Assembly (NCBI GenBank): GCA_019279435.1
Contig: JAAALK010000287.1
Location: 64,049,144 to 64,113,143, forward strand
Direction of reading: 5' to 3'
DNA length: 64,000 nt
Source of the DNA: Zizania palustris
Taxonomy: Eukaryota > Streptophyta > Magnoliopsida > Poales > Poaceae
Every line of letters starts with the position of its first letter. Positions within the stretch are counted from its first letter, which is position 1. The position numbers were made by a program, and so were the translations under genes. Below the pieces are notes generated by a model. That model was given only the letters and a program-made list of their open reading frames with translations, was not told the origin of the DNA and searched no databases. Positions 30,701-40,680 of this stretch are shown here, in pieces.

Positions 30701-31072
30701 AGCAACAGATCAAGCAATTCGTGAGGGATGATAGAAAACAATACCATGTATTCGGTGGTGATGAAGGGGTCGTTGATTGCGACAAGCTCAACATCCGGGC
30801 ACTGCAGCGCCACTCTGGCCACCAGCCTGCCGATGCGGCCGAACCCTGCATCATCCAAACCAAAAACCCAATCACAAATCCGCACCTAATAAACCCGTAC
30901 CACACGAAGCAAACCAGATCCAATCGTGTGCTCAAACACTCACCATTGATACCGATCTTGATCTTGGCTGCGCATTTCCAAAAAAACAACAAAAACAATC
31001 ACAAATCGATCAGCCTGTTTTTCATTAAATAAATAGACACAACTACGAGCACGAAATGGCGGACTTACCCAT
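27739..31072 (-). CDS. GAPC: Cytosolic glyceraldehyde-3-phosphate dehydrogenase, 337 aa, 12 exons
   Basis: Glycolytic GAPDH: oxidises glyceraldehyde-3-phosphate with NAD and phosphate in the cytosol. Exons (- strand): 31072-31069, 30967-30944, 30845-30745, 30098-29983, 29903-29804, 29700-29554, 29478-29418, 29335-29238, 28506-28364, 28195-28112, 27989-27900, 27784-27739. All introns are GT-AG, and the joined frame is open for 337 codons, the family's normal length. Seen: Rossmann motif GINGFGRIGR (residues 7-16), Asp35 (typical of NAD-specific forms), catalytic Cys154 in SNASCTTN, His181, and WYDNEWGY before the C terminus. There is no transit peptide, so it is not the plastid GapA/B form. 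The start ATG is in a 4-base exon. Intron 8 (28507-29237) carries a chloroplast DNA insert. The paralogue number cannot be assigned from sequence alone. Confidence 0.97.
28605..28935 (+). pseudogene. rpoA: Nuclear copy of a chloroplast rpoA fragment (NUPT) inside GAPC intron 8
   Basis: Bases 28655-28935 encode the N-terminal 90 or so residues of the plastid RNA polymerase alpha subunit ([21 protein letters not shown], then [17 protein letters not shown]). Another 50 bases upstream look like plastid leader sequence. Homology stops near 28935 and a stop follows at 28960, so two thirds of rpoA are missing. The fragment lies antisense to GAPC and away from the splice sites. It cannot make an alpha subunit. 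From memory of grass rpoA, several residues differ, which suggests decay after transfer. Confidence 0.9.
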
Positions 31073-31173
31073 GGCAATCTGAGGGCCGGAGAGAGCGAGG
31101 AATTCAAACGGAGAGAGAGAGATAAACGCAAGATGTTTGGGCGAATGCGGATCCGATCACCGCAGCGGGCCGG

Positions 31174-31181
31174 TTTATATA
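31174..31181 (-). promoter_or_regulatory. TATA box of GAPC
   Basis: TATATAAA on the - strand, 102 bases upstream of the start codon. The predicted leader of about 70 bases has a TCTCTCTCTCTCC tract, common in plant housekeeping leaders. Confidence 0.8.
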
Positions 31182-31187
31182 AGGCGA

Positions 31188-31195
31188 TAGGGTTT
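31188..31195 (-). promoter_or_regulatory. Telo-box upstream of the GAPC TATA box
   Basis: AAACCCTA on the - strand, directly upstream of the TATA box. Telo-boxes occur in promoters of strongly expressed growth-linked plant genes. Confidence 0.45.
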
Positions 31196-31388
31196 GTGCC
31201 AGGCGGCAGGTGGATTATTCCTCCGGGCCGCCGCGGTATGCGGATCGTCCTCTGTTTCATTTTTTAGCCACCGCAACGGGCGGCACCCGCAGCGTTGTGG
31301 CACGCGGATGACATGCGGGGCCCCAAAGGCGGTGCGTTCTGGAACGATCCGGTGGGGGCGAACGTTGGTAGCGCTCGACCGCACGACC

Positions 31389-31396
31389 TGGGCCCA
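31389..31396. promoter_or_regulatory. Site II-type element upstream of GAPC
   Basis: TGGGCCCA is a perfect palindrome containing the TCP-binding core TGGGCC, about 215 bases upstream of the TATA box. Confidence 0.4.
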
Positions 31397-32034
31397 TCCG
31401 TCAGTGGGCACGGGCGGTTAGAAACAGCGGTGCCCTAGTCTGACTTCTCTTCTTGCGGAAGAAGAAATAATACAAATCGCAGAGATCTAAATCTGAAACA
31501 TTTGATACAGTTTAAAATCTGCCATGTTTGTTAGAAATTTGAATCTGAATTAAATCTTTCGTTATTGAGCTGGTGCAATGTAATATTGTAGTTCTATTCT
31601 CCCATAAATCTGAACTAAACTTAAATCTTGATCTAAGAGCAGGAGTAAAAAAACCAACGGCACGATGGTTTTCGGCCGCCGTAGAATGCAGGATTTTCTG
31701 TGGACAGTGGTCCTAGAACATGACGTTCAAAGAAAGGGACCTACTCGAAAGAAAAATAGAAAAAAAACCACTACATGGACATGCGTATGATAAGTAGAAT
31801 TTGACATTCTTTTAATCGGAACGGGAGTTGACGCTGCTGTGGAAGTTGTTATGGCTAGACTGTCGCTTCGCACGACTTGCTGAATTAAAAAAGAAAGGAG
31901 AATGCGCTTTTCGTTTTGGCTTCCTTAAAAATTTACTTCACCTAAGTCAGCATGTTGCTACCAAATAAATACTTTATTCACCTCAAAATAAATATACAGT
32001 ATCTATATTAACATTAATTTTGATATCAAAATAA
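31397..32034. other. Intergenic DNA upstream of GAPC
   Basis: No gene or repeat recognised in this stretch. Confidence 0.5.
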
Positions 32035-32244
32035 GGCTTTGTTTGGATCCACATAATTAATAATTAGATGCTAAAAAATAATCTAGTTGATCTAAATAAT
32101 GCAGCTAATAGATTGACTAATGTTAGGCTAATTGGGTAAATTTGATTTTAACCATTAATTAGTTTAAAGCATCAAACATGCATAAACTAATTTTAGCTCG
32201 CTAACTATTAATTAGCTAATAATTAGTTATAGTTGTTAATCAGC
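32035..32244. mobile_element. MITE-like fragment, cut by the outer gypsy LTR
   Basis: Begins GGCTTTGTTTGGATCC, a start common to rice MITEs, and is rich in TAATTAG motifs. The expected matching end is missing because the LTR begins at 32245. No target duplication can be shown. Confidence 0.35.
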
Positions 32245-33473
32245 TATTGACGCAAAGATTTAGTAAAGCCTAGAGCCCACCAAAGATGTCGTACAGTCAA
32301 CGAAAGTAAAGGAGAGTCCGATCAAAGATGGTCAAAGAAGCCCGTCCGTTACAACATGGCCGTATACGAAGAAGCTGATGATGAGAAGATGAAGTTGTTG
32401 ATAGCAAAAAAATGACATTAATGATCAAAATTGTCAAAATATTGAAATTGGTAAAATTGACCGAAAATATGTGAGCACTAGCACAGGCTGGTCCGTCCGA
32501 CCATAGTACCCCGGTCAAACCGGCCCAGTCCGGGTTTGAGATGAATTAATTAGTTTCAGGATGATTTGATCCTTAATTAATTTTTAATGACTTGGACTCG
32601 TCTCATAATCAAAATAGAGTAGAAGCCAAGGCCAAGGACAACAAGAGCGCCCCCTATAAATATAGGGGCAAGGCTGATTCAAGGAGGCTCTCCCCAATTC
32701 AAACTGATCTAATCTACTATTCCCTTGAATCGTTCTTTTTTATCCTTTACTTTTCTTTGCCCTAGGAGTAGCCATAGCACGTCCATCTTTGTTGGTTTGC
32801 ACTGTAAACCATTCGTTCATCACGTCGTAATTGCGGTAATCCTTGTCGATTCGCTTGTGAATCGTCCGTTTAATCCTCGTAATGGATTTTTATCGGTTTT
32901 TATTGGTAATTCGGTCTCTGGACCGAATTGCTTCTGGTTTCTTGGTGTTTTACAGATCCTACATGTTCATATACTCCGCCAAGAAGCCCTGCACCGGCTT
33001 AGATTGTTGGAGGAATCACTGGCAAGCCGGAGGCCTCGCCGTCTCCGTCTATTGGTCTGACCAGCCAACCCTAATCAGTCCGACCGTTAGTTGTTGGTCG
33101 GTCCGACCGATCGTGCGCAACCGGCCTCAGTCGCCTTCCCCTCCGTCTGCTGGTGCGACCGCCCTTACCACATTGGTTCGACCATCCTTACTTGGTCGAT
33201 CTGACTGCCACCTTCACATCGGTCCAACCGACCTTATTTGGCCGGTTCGGTTTATCCCATCTACACTCGGCCGATTGGATTGCTCCCTGTAGTGTGATCT
33301 AATCGCCTAGCGACTCCACCCATCTACCCCCTTGTCACAGTCAAAGGTCATCTAAACACGGCATCAGCATCGTGTGATGTTTAGTGGGCCACCCATAGGC
33401 GTCTACGCGCTTTTGGATCACTGAACTGACGTCAGTGTGATTGGCGCCTTGTCGGCTGATTTTAGCGTCAACA
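32245..33473 (+). repeat. 5' LTR of the outer gypsy element (about 1229 bp)
   Basis: The end AGCGTCAACA mirrors the start TATTGACGC, with one mismatch in the terminal TG. TATAAATA at 32655-32662 is the likely promoter. Copies of the CCGGTC(A/C)GACCGG motif occur (32511-32523, 33098-33110, about 33222). The exact start is inferred because no second LTR is in the window. Confidence 0.68.
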
Positions 33474-34344
33474 CACTTTTTGGCGACTCCACTAGGGATG
33501 CACACGCCAAGCACAACCACGTCGGCGACGGGTACGACTACTACGACTACATCTACTACACCCTCTACGCCGATGAACATGGCAGGGAGCGCAAAGATCG
33601 ACAAGGACAACGCCATCCTCCCCCACCTTAGAAGACATTTCTAGAGAAGACAGAGAGGAGATCAAGGCCAAGATGAGGGAGCTACATGCCATCATACTGG
33701 GGCTCTACACCAAGACTCGTGCAGGCTTCATCAAGCGCAACACCAATGTCCCCAACATCTCCATGAGAAAGGTAACATCCTCTCCCCCTTTCTCTAGCCT
33801 AGACATCGAGAAAAAATAACTAAAACTATAGATCAAGCGGTTAGCACCACATTTACGAATCGTCTAGGGCCCGAAGTAGACTCTAGGATAGAGGCGATGT
33901 TTAGGATATTAGGCTTTTCCAAGGCCGCTTCTCCAACTCTGATTGCTAGCGTACCCCCTGTTCACCACATATACAGTAGAACCGATGGGAGTACGGGAAA
34001 AAATATAGCGTCTACGACCTCGCCATCCATGACTGAGATGACTTTTTCTCCTGCCGGTCAGACCGGCCTTTAGGTCGGTCAGACCGATGCGTGCTAGCCC
34101 ATGCTACTGACAATAATCGGTCAAATCGACTACCAGACCGGTCAGACTGGCTATTACACCTACGGTCAAACTAGCCTAATGGTTGGTCAGGTTGCACCCA
34201 CCATAGTACACACACCACCGCCAACACCCATGCCGCCTTTGCCCACGCTTCCTATGCCTCTTTCTCCCGCATACCCGCATTGGCCCGACAACGTTGCATA
34301 CTACGAGCCAGCACAGGAGGAGGATAACCGAGAGGAGCTATATG
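33474..34344 (+). pseudogene. gag: Leader and 5' part of gag of the outer gypsy element
   Basis: A gag start is plausible at ATGGCAGGG (33579). A region rich in Pro codons and CGGTCAGACCG motifs (34053-34067, 34074-34086, about 34135-34150) precedes an open stretch ending in ...YYEPAQEEDNREE. Copia B interrupts it at 34344. Stops and frame changes prevent a continuous product. Confidence 0.55.
33481..33493 (+). promoter_or_regulatory. Primer binding site region of the outer gypsy element
   Basis: TGGCGACTCCACT lies 7 bases after the LTR end. Sequences of the form TTTTGGCGACTCC are typical of this position in Tat-branch plant elements. Confidence 0.6.
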
Positions 34345-36291
34345 TGTTGGACCGGAAACGGCGACCAGAGGGGGGGTGAATGGGAGCTTTTAAAATTTCG
34401 GGCTAAAAACTTAGCCTTCGGTTCAGTTCTGTCTCCTGCGGAACAGGCTTCGAACACTATCTTCGAAGGTCTGGTTCGGAGGTACTTCGACACCTTCGAA
34501 CACAGGCTTCGGAGGAGCAAACGTTCGAAGCCAAGAAGACTTCGCTCCACTCACAACCCTCGAAAATCTACTCTGCTAAGTCAGTGCAGGCTCCGCACAC
34601 GAGGTGCTTCGAGCAGGCTTCGCACTTCACCCTTCGCAAGAGTGGACAGCCCTCTGAGGACTTCGACCAAGTACTTGGCAGCAGCAACTGGTGCTGGGCT
34701 TCGTACACGAAGGTCAACACGCACACAAACAGAATACACTAGGGGCTTCGACACAAGAAGCAAAACGGGCAACAATCAGGGCTTCGCTAGTAAGCAGCGA
34801 GGTCACGCCTCCTGTTACACAGAGCGAACGCAAACTGACAAAACACACCTCGCACAAAAAACAGGCTTCGCCTCAACAAGCTACGGTGCACTACAACAGG
34901 CGAGGTATGTAACGCGAGCTCAAGCAAAAAGCACAAAGAAGCAGGGCTTCGCCGCTTGAACAAGGAACACAAAAATGAACTCTCTGGATGTATTATAATC
35001 GAAGTATGTGGCTACAGGAGCTCAACAGAAAATGCTCAAAGTGTTAAATGTTACCTACCGAGCCCCCATATTTATAGCCCACAGTTTACCCAAAGGAATT
35101 GACTACACTACCCCTAGGGTTTACAAAAGATTTGTCTCTACAGAACTAAGGGGTACAAAAGGTAGTCCACCTTTATTCTGGAGGCTTCTATGTCAGCTTT
35201 GCAGAGGGGGACAGTGTCAGCCTTTTATAGAACAGACAGTGTCAGCCTTTGCAGTCTTTGACCTTCTGGAATCCTCCCTTCGCACGCGAGGGTGCGGTAG
35301 CTTCGGTGAGAAGCCTTGAGCCTGTTGGCCTTCGCTTCACCGAAGTCAGCCTCCGATACAGTGACGGTTTTGAGCCGAAGCCGTCAAAGCTCTTGGGCCT
35401 TCGCACCAACACCTCCGGAGTGGACCACCACGGCTTCGCAGCTTCACCCAGCTCGAACTCCGTCAGTCCGTGTACCGAAGCCATGCAGGCCGAAGTACCT
35501 CAAGTCATCCTCACTCCGAAGCCCCACCTTCGGAGTACCACCCTTCGAAGTCCCTCCTTCGTCCAAGGCCTCCGCATGAAGCATTCCATGAGCACTTCGT
35601 CGCAGTGTCTCTCCCCGAGCACACTCCTCGACGAGCCTCACCCGGACCATGCCTTCGATGCGCCTTGACTTCTGAGACCTTCGTCGGGTACCTTCGAATG
35701 TCTCCCTCCGGAGCACACTTCGAACACCTTGCCTCCGCAGAGGACTTGATCCAACCAACTCCGAAGTCACTCCATTCGGAGTACCTTCGAAGTGCCTCAC
35801 CTCCGAGGACTTTGTCTCGGAGTACCTTCAGTCGGAGCCACGCTCCGCACTCTCTACCTTCACCTGTCACGCCTCGACCCGAGGACCAACCCGGACCACC
35901 TTCGTAGCCACCGTGACGGAGCTCCCCGCTCCCTTGGCATCAGGCCTCCCGCTTGACCCAGGTTCACCTGCTGCAAACCTTGTCCGTCGCCTCCGAAGTC
36001 CCTGCACACCACCGACAAACAGACAAGTGTATCCAGTACTCCGGAGACCTCTCCGGATTAGCAACCTCCGGTACACACTCCGGTGTACCGCCCAAAGTAC
36101 CGAACCCTTCGGTACACACCCAGTCATTGCGTACTGTCGGACCCCTCCGACGAGCACACTCCGCCGCACTACCTCCGAACACACTTCGGAGGTACCACCT
36201 CCGAACACCCTTCGGAGGTACCCTTCGAACAGAGGGTAAAATCCTGTCAATCACTCATCACAAAACAGCGAAACCAACCCTTGGTTTCTCA
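34345..36291 (-). repeat. 3' LTR of copia B (left copy on + strand)
   Basis: On the - strand it reads TGAGAAACC...GGTCCAACA. TATAAATA (- strand) is at 35076-35069. It is packed with short palindromes built on CTTCGAAG, CTTCGGAG and CCTCCGGAGG, densest at 36150-36230. Confidence 0.95.
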
Positions 36292-37442
36292 ATCTCCCCC
36301 TTGATGAGTGCATTGACAACCAAATCGAAGTTCAAGAAAATGTAAAAATTTTCAGCACACAAGTGACCATAAAAACTCAGAAAAGAGCCAAATCATGTAA
36401 CTTGATAAAAGAATTTTCCTCCCCCTTTCTCAGAAGAGTAAAAAGCCCCTTCGGCAATAAAAAACTTCTCCCCCTTTATGTCAAATTTTCTCCCTCTTTG
36501 AAATTATACCCCCTTGCGGCAGAGAACGAAGCAAATCTCTCCGGAATTTCTCCCCCTTTGGCAATGCAAGCATCAAGGAGCATGTAAAAGATGCAAAGCT
36601 TCGAATTGAGCAGAATTGCAAAGACATATGGAGCAAAAATATGCCAATATTAATACCAATGACCATGTGCTCAGCTCAAATTAATATTCTCTAAAAACAT
36701 GATGAAGCATGTGAATTTATCATTTTTGGAATAAAAGCATCACCACTTAGTCAAGGAAACTAGACAAGTAAGAGCAAGGACTGCGCAAAGCTAGTCAATC
36801 TCTACTCTAGACAGACAAGTCCAGTTCAAAAGGAGCTTGAAAAGCAAACTTGATAGACAATGAATTTTGTTGTTCTTTTCTTAGTGCCAGGGGTTATTTG
36901 TTTGTCCACCTTATTCTTTCCAATCTGGCCAAGCCTAGGCATGAAAACCATAAGAAGCTTAAGGCAAAGATTTTGGTATACACTACACTATTCCAGTTCA
37001 GACCAATGTGCAATGGTAAGCAGTCTAGAATAGGGTAGTGCGACAAACAAACCCACCTGGATCTTTTTACTTGAAACATGAAAATCATGGAATTTTTTAT
37101 TTTAACTAAGTGAACCAATGTTTGGCACTTTATGAATATCCATGAAAATGTAGAACAGTTTTCAAGTTGCAATTTTCAGCATCCAATGAACAGTGTCTCG
37201 CTGTCAAGCAGATAAAAGATAGCTAAAGCAGTCCTGCCGAGACATGCTAGATTCAAGACTAAGCAGTGAGCAGATTTTTACTTTGAAAATAAAACATCAT
37301 GCTCATGAATGTTCTAGATGAATTAAGGAGAGCTGAGCTGACATGATTTCATGAATTATAAGCAGGCATATAAGTGCAAAATATGTAAATGCAATTTCAA
37401 CACAATTTAGACAAAAGCACATCCATCTAAAACAGCTCCCCC
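36292..37442 (-). promoter_or_regulatory. 3' untranslated region of copia B with multiple polypurine tracts
   Basis: On the - strand, AAGGGGGAG-type tracts lie at about 37436-37444, 36549-36561, 36466-36477, 36418-36431 and 36292-36304; the last abuts the LTR. No ORF after pol, unlike copia A. Confidence 0.75.
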
Positions 37443-40400
37443 TCACAAAATGCCGTAAGGGTGACAAATGCCAAGTTCCCCACGCAAGTAAGCAAATCGA
37501 GAAGCATCGAGGGGTTTTGTAAAAATGTCGGCAAGCTGGTGTTGGGTATCAACATATTGAAGTTCAATATCACCCTTCTCATTGTGATCTCTGAGAAAGT
37601 GATACCGTACATCAATGTGTTTGGTTCTGGAGTGCTGAACCGGGTTGTTTGCAATACAAATGGCACTAGTGTTATCACAGAAAAGTGGAACACTCTTATA
37701 ATCTAACCCGAAATCTCGCAAAGTGGAAACCATCCACAAAATCTGAAAGCAACAGCTAGCTGCAGCAACATATTCGGCCTCAGCCGTTGATTGTGCAACA
37801 CTAGACTGTTTGCGGGAAGACCAGCAAACCAGTGAAGTACCCAGAAAATGACAAGTACCAGAGGTACTTTTCCTATCAATTCTACACCCAGCAAAGTCCG
37901 CATCGGAATAACCTCGAAGACATAAAGATGAAGATGCTGAATACCATATGCCAAATTCAAGGGTGTGTTTGAGATACCTTAGAATGCGCTTAACCGCTTG
38001 GCGGTGCGAAGCTCGTGGTGAAGCCTGAAAACGAGCGCACAGACATACTGCGAAGTGTATGTCCGGCCTCATGGCAGTCAAGTAGAGGAGGGAGCCAATC
38101 ATGCTCCGGAACTCCTTCTGATCTACGGCTTCTCCATCTTCGTCAGGATCCAATGCTACAGATGTAGCCATTTGGAGTGGCGAGGGGCTTCGCATCGGAC
38201 ATGTCAAACTTCTTGAGCAGGTCCTTGGTGTACTTTGTCTGGTGGACAAAAGTACCTTGTTTGCTTTGCTTGATTTGCAAACCAAGGAAAAAGGTGAGTT
38301 CACCCATCATTGACATTTCAAATTCCCTGCTCATGGTATCTGCAAACTCGGCAACCAAAGCATGAGAAGAGCCACCAAAGATGATATCATCCACATAAAT
38401 CTGAACTAGGAGGAAATCTTTGCCATGCTTGAGAGTAAACAAAGTTTTATCAACAGAGCCCATCAAATACCCTCGCTCAAGCAGAAAAGACTTAAGTCTA
38501 TCATACCATGCCCGAGGGGCCTGCTTGAGTCCATAAAGAGCCTTATGAAGTTTAAGGACTTTATGTGGGTACTTGGGGTTTTCAAAACCAGGGGGTTGTT
38601 TTACATAAACATCTTCACCTATGAAACCATTAAGAAAAGCACTTTTGACATCCATTTGATAGAGTTTGAATCCCCGGGATGTCGCAAAGGCAAGCAAAAT
38701 CCTAATGGCCTCAAGGCGAGCAACAGGTGCAAAAGTTTCAGTAAAATCAATCTCTTCTAGTTGAGAAAAGCCCTGAGCTACAAGTCTAGCCTTGTTTCTA
38801 ACTATAGTCCCATCCTCCCCTTGTTTATTTTTGAAAATCCATTTTGTTCCAATGAAATGAACATTAGGTGGAGGATCAACTAAAGTCCAGACTTGGTTTC
38901 TCTCAAAATTTTCAAGCTCTTCATGCATGGCATTGATCCTACTAGAATCAGAAAGTGCATGGCTAACATCTAAGGGCTCGAAAGAAGCAACAAAAGCAGC
39001 ATTAGTGAAATGAGCGTGAGAATGTGTTACCCTTTGATCAAGCTCACCAATGATCTGCTCGGGAGGGTGCATCCTTTGAACATGGTGTGGAGCCTCGCGG
39101 CGGGATGCAGTCTCCCCCTCAACTTGTGCGTTGGAGTGGTCCAAGATGACCGATGTTGAGGTAGTCGCTTCGGGACCTTGTGCCGAAGTAGTTGAAGCGG
39201 GGTCAGCTTCGGGGGTTGACGTCGAGGGTAGTAGGGGTTCATCCTCGAATTCTCCGGGATCTTCTTCTTCGAACAAAGTCTGTTCCATGTCGTGTTCATT
39301 TGCCTGTTCAAAAGCAGAACTAATAGAGGGGGTTGATTCATCAAAAGTCACATCACATGACTCGATGACAGTGTTAGTTTCCAAATTATAAACACGATAA
39401 GAATGACCATGAGTAGTATAACCCAAAAAGATCCCGTCAGAAGATCGCGACTCAAATTTATCCAAGTTACCACGTTTTAGGATAAAGCAGCGACAGCCAA
39501 AAACTCGAAGATGAGTAACCTTGGGCTGTCTCCCAAAACGCAGCTCATAAGATGTCAAATTTAAAATTGAGCGCAAGAAAATACGGTTTGAGATGTAGCA
39601 AGCAGTGTTCATGGCCTCAGCCCAGAATTTTCTAGGAGTCCTATGCTCATAAAGCATCGTCCTAGCCATCTCAACCAAAGTGCGGTTCTTTCTCTCAACA
39701 ACACCGTTTTGTTGAGGAACCCGCGGAGCAGAGAATTGATGTTCTATGCCATGCTCCATGCAAAAGTCAACAAAGAGACTATTTTTGAACTCAGTGCCAT
39801 TATCGCTTCGAATGAATTTTAATGCACCAGGGAGTTCAGTGAAAAGTCTCAAAGCCAAGCTCCGAAAGTGTGAAAACACTTCATCCTTGCTGGCAAGAAA
39901 GAAGACCCAAGAGTAGCGAGAGTAATCGTCGACAATAACTAAAACATACCACTTGCCGCCTAAAGAACTAACCCGAGAAGGACCTACAGTGTCCATGTGG
40001 AGAAGTTCTCCGGGCTGTTCAGTCATCACTATGGTGACTGGCGAATGCGAAGCGGCAATCATTTTACCATGTCGACAAGGAGCGCAAACTAAATTCTTCT
40101 CAAACTTGAGCTTGGTCAATCCTCGGATCAGACCTAGGGCGCTCAGACGAGCGAGCAACTCAAAGCTCATATGCCCTAGTCTCCTATGCCACTTCCAAAG
40201 CTCAGAAGTCGAATGTGCAACAAGACAATGAGAAGAACCAGATGACTCTGAAAAATCAGCTCCAAAAACTCTCCCAACTCTAAAGATCTTACACACGACA
40301 ACGCCATCAGAATTGAGCACTTGCGAAGTATCGCGATGAAATCGCACTTCGAAGCCCTCATCAAGCAACTGAGATACAGACAACAAATTGTATCCCAGGT

Positions 40401-40611
40401 TTTCAACCAAAGCAACATCTTTGAGAGTGAAGTTCGAATTAATTCTTACCACACCTTTACCTTTCACTCTACTCCTTCGATTGTTTCCGAAGGTGATATG
40501 TTCCCTTTGCTTGGTTGTGGTGAGGCTGGAGAACCATGCTGCATCTCCGGTCATGTGGCGCGAACAACCGGAGTCCATGATCCACGTGCCCTCCAAGCCT
40601 CGACCTGTCGC
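37443..40611 (-). pseudogene. pol: Pol of copia B (PR-IN-RT-RNase H), one frameshift
   Basis: Read on the - strand: protease MDSGCSRHM (nt ~40580), HHCC pre-integrase region (LWKWHRRLGHMSFE ... CAPCRHGK), integrase core (MDTVGPS, SDNGTEF, NGVVERKNRT), RT (YVDDIIFGG, nt ~38390), RNase H (GYSDADFAGCRIDRKSTSG to LADIFTKPLD), stop at 37443. The frame changes by one base in the TTT run at about 38171-38173, between RT and RNase H. The upstream side is separated from gag by two in-frame stops. This is close to an intact Sirevirus pol, so damage is recent. Confidence 0.94.
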
Positions 40612-40680
40612 CTACACATGATGAAAACGTCTCGATCGCTCAGTGCTGGGGTGAGTAAAATAATGGTGAGGCATCCAGCA

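Noticed and set aside
33341..33695. Val- and Arg-rich frames on the - strand near 33341-33695
   Set aside because: They are opposite the gag leader of the outer gypsy element, with low-complexity composition and no domain.
35249..35907. Several overlapping frames in the LTRs of copia B (and 44005-44645, 62396-62983 in B and C)
   Set aside because: They arise from repeated CTTCGAAG/CTCCGAAG motifs without stops, are present on both strands, and change frame between copies.
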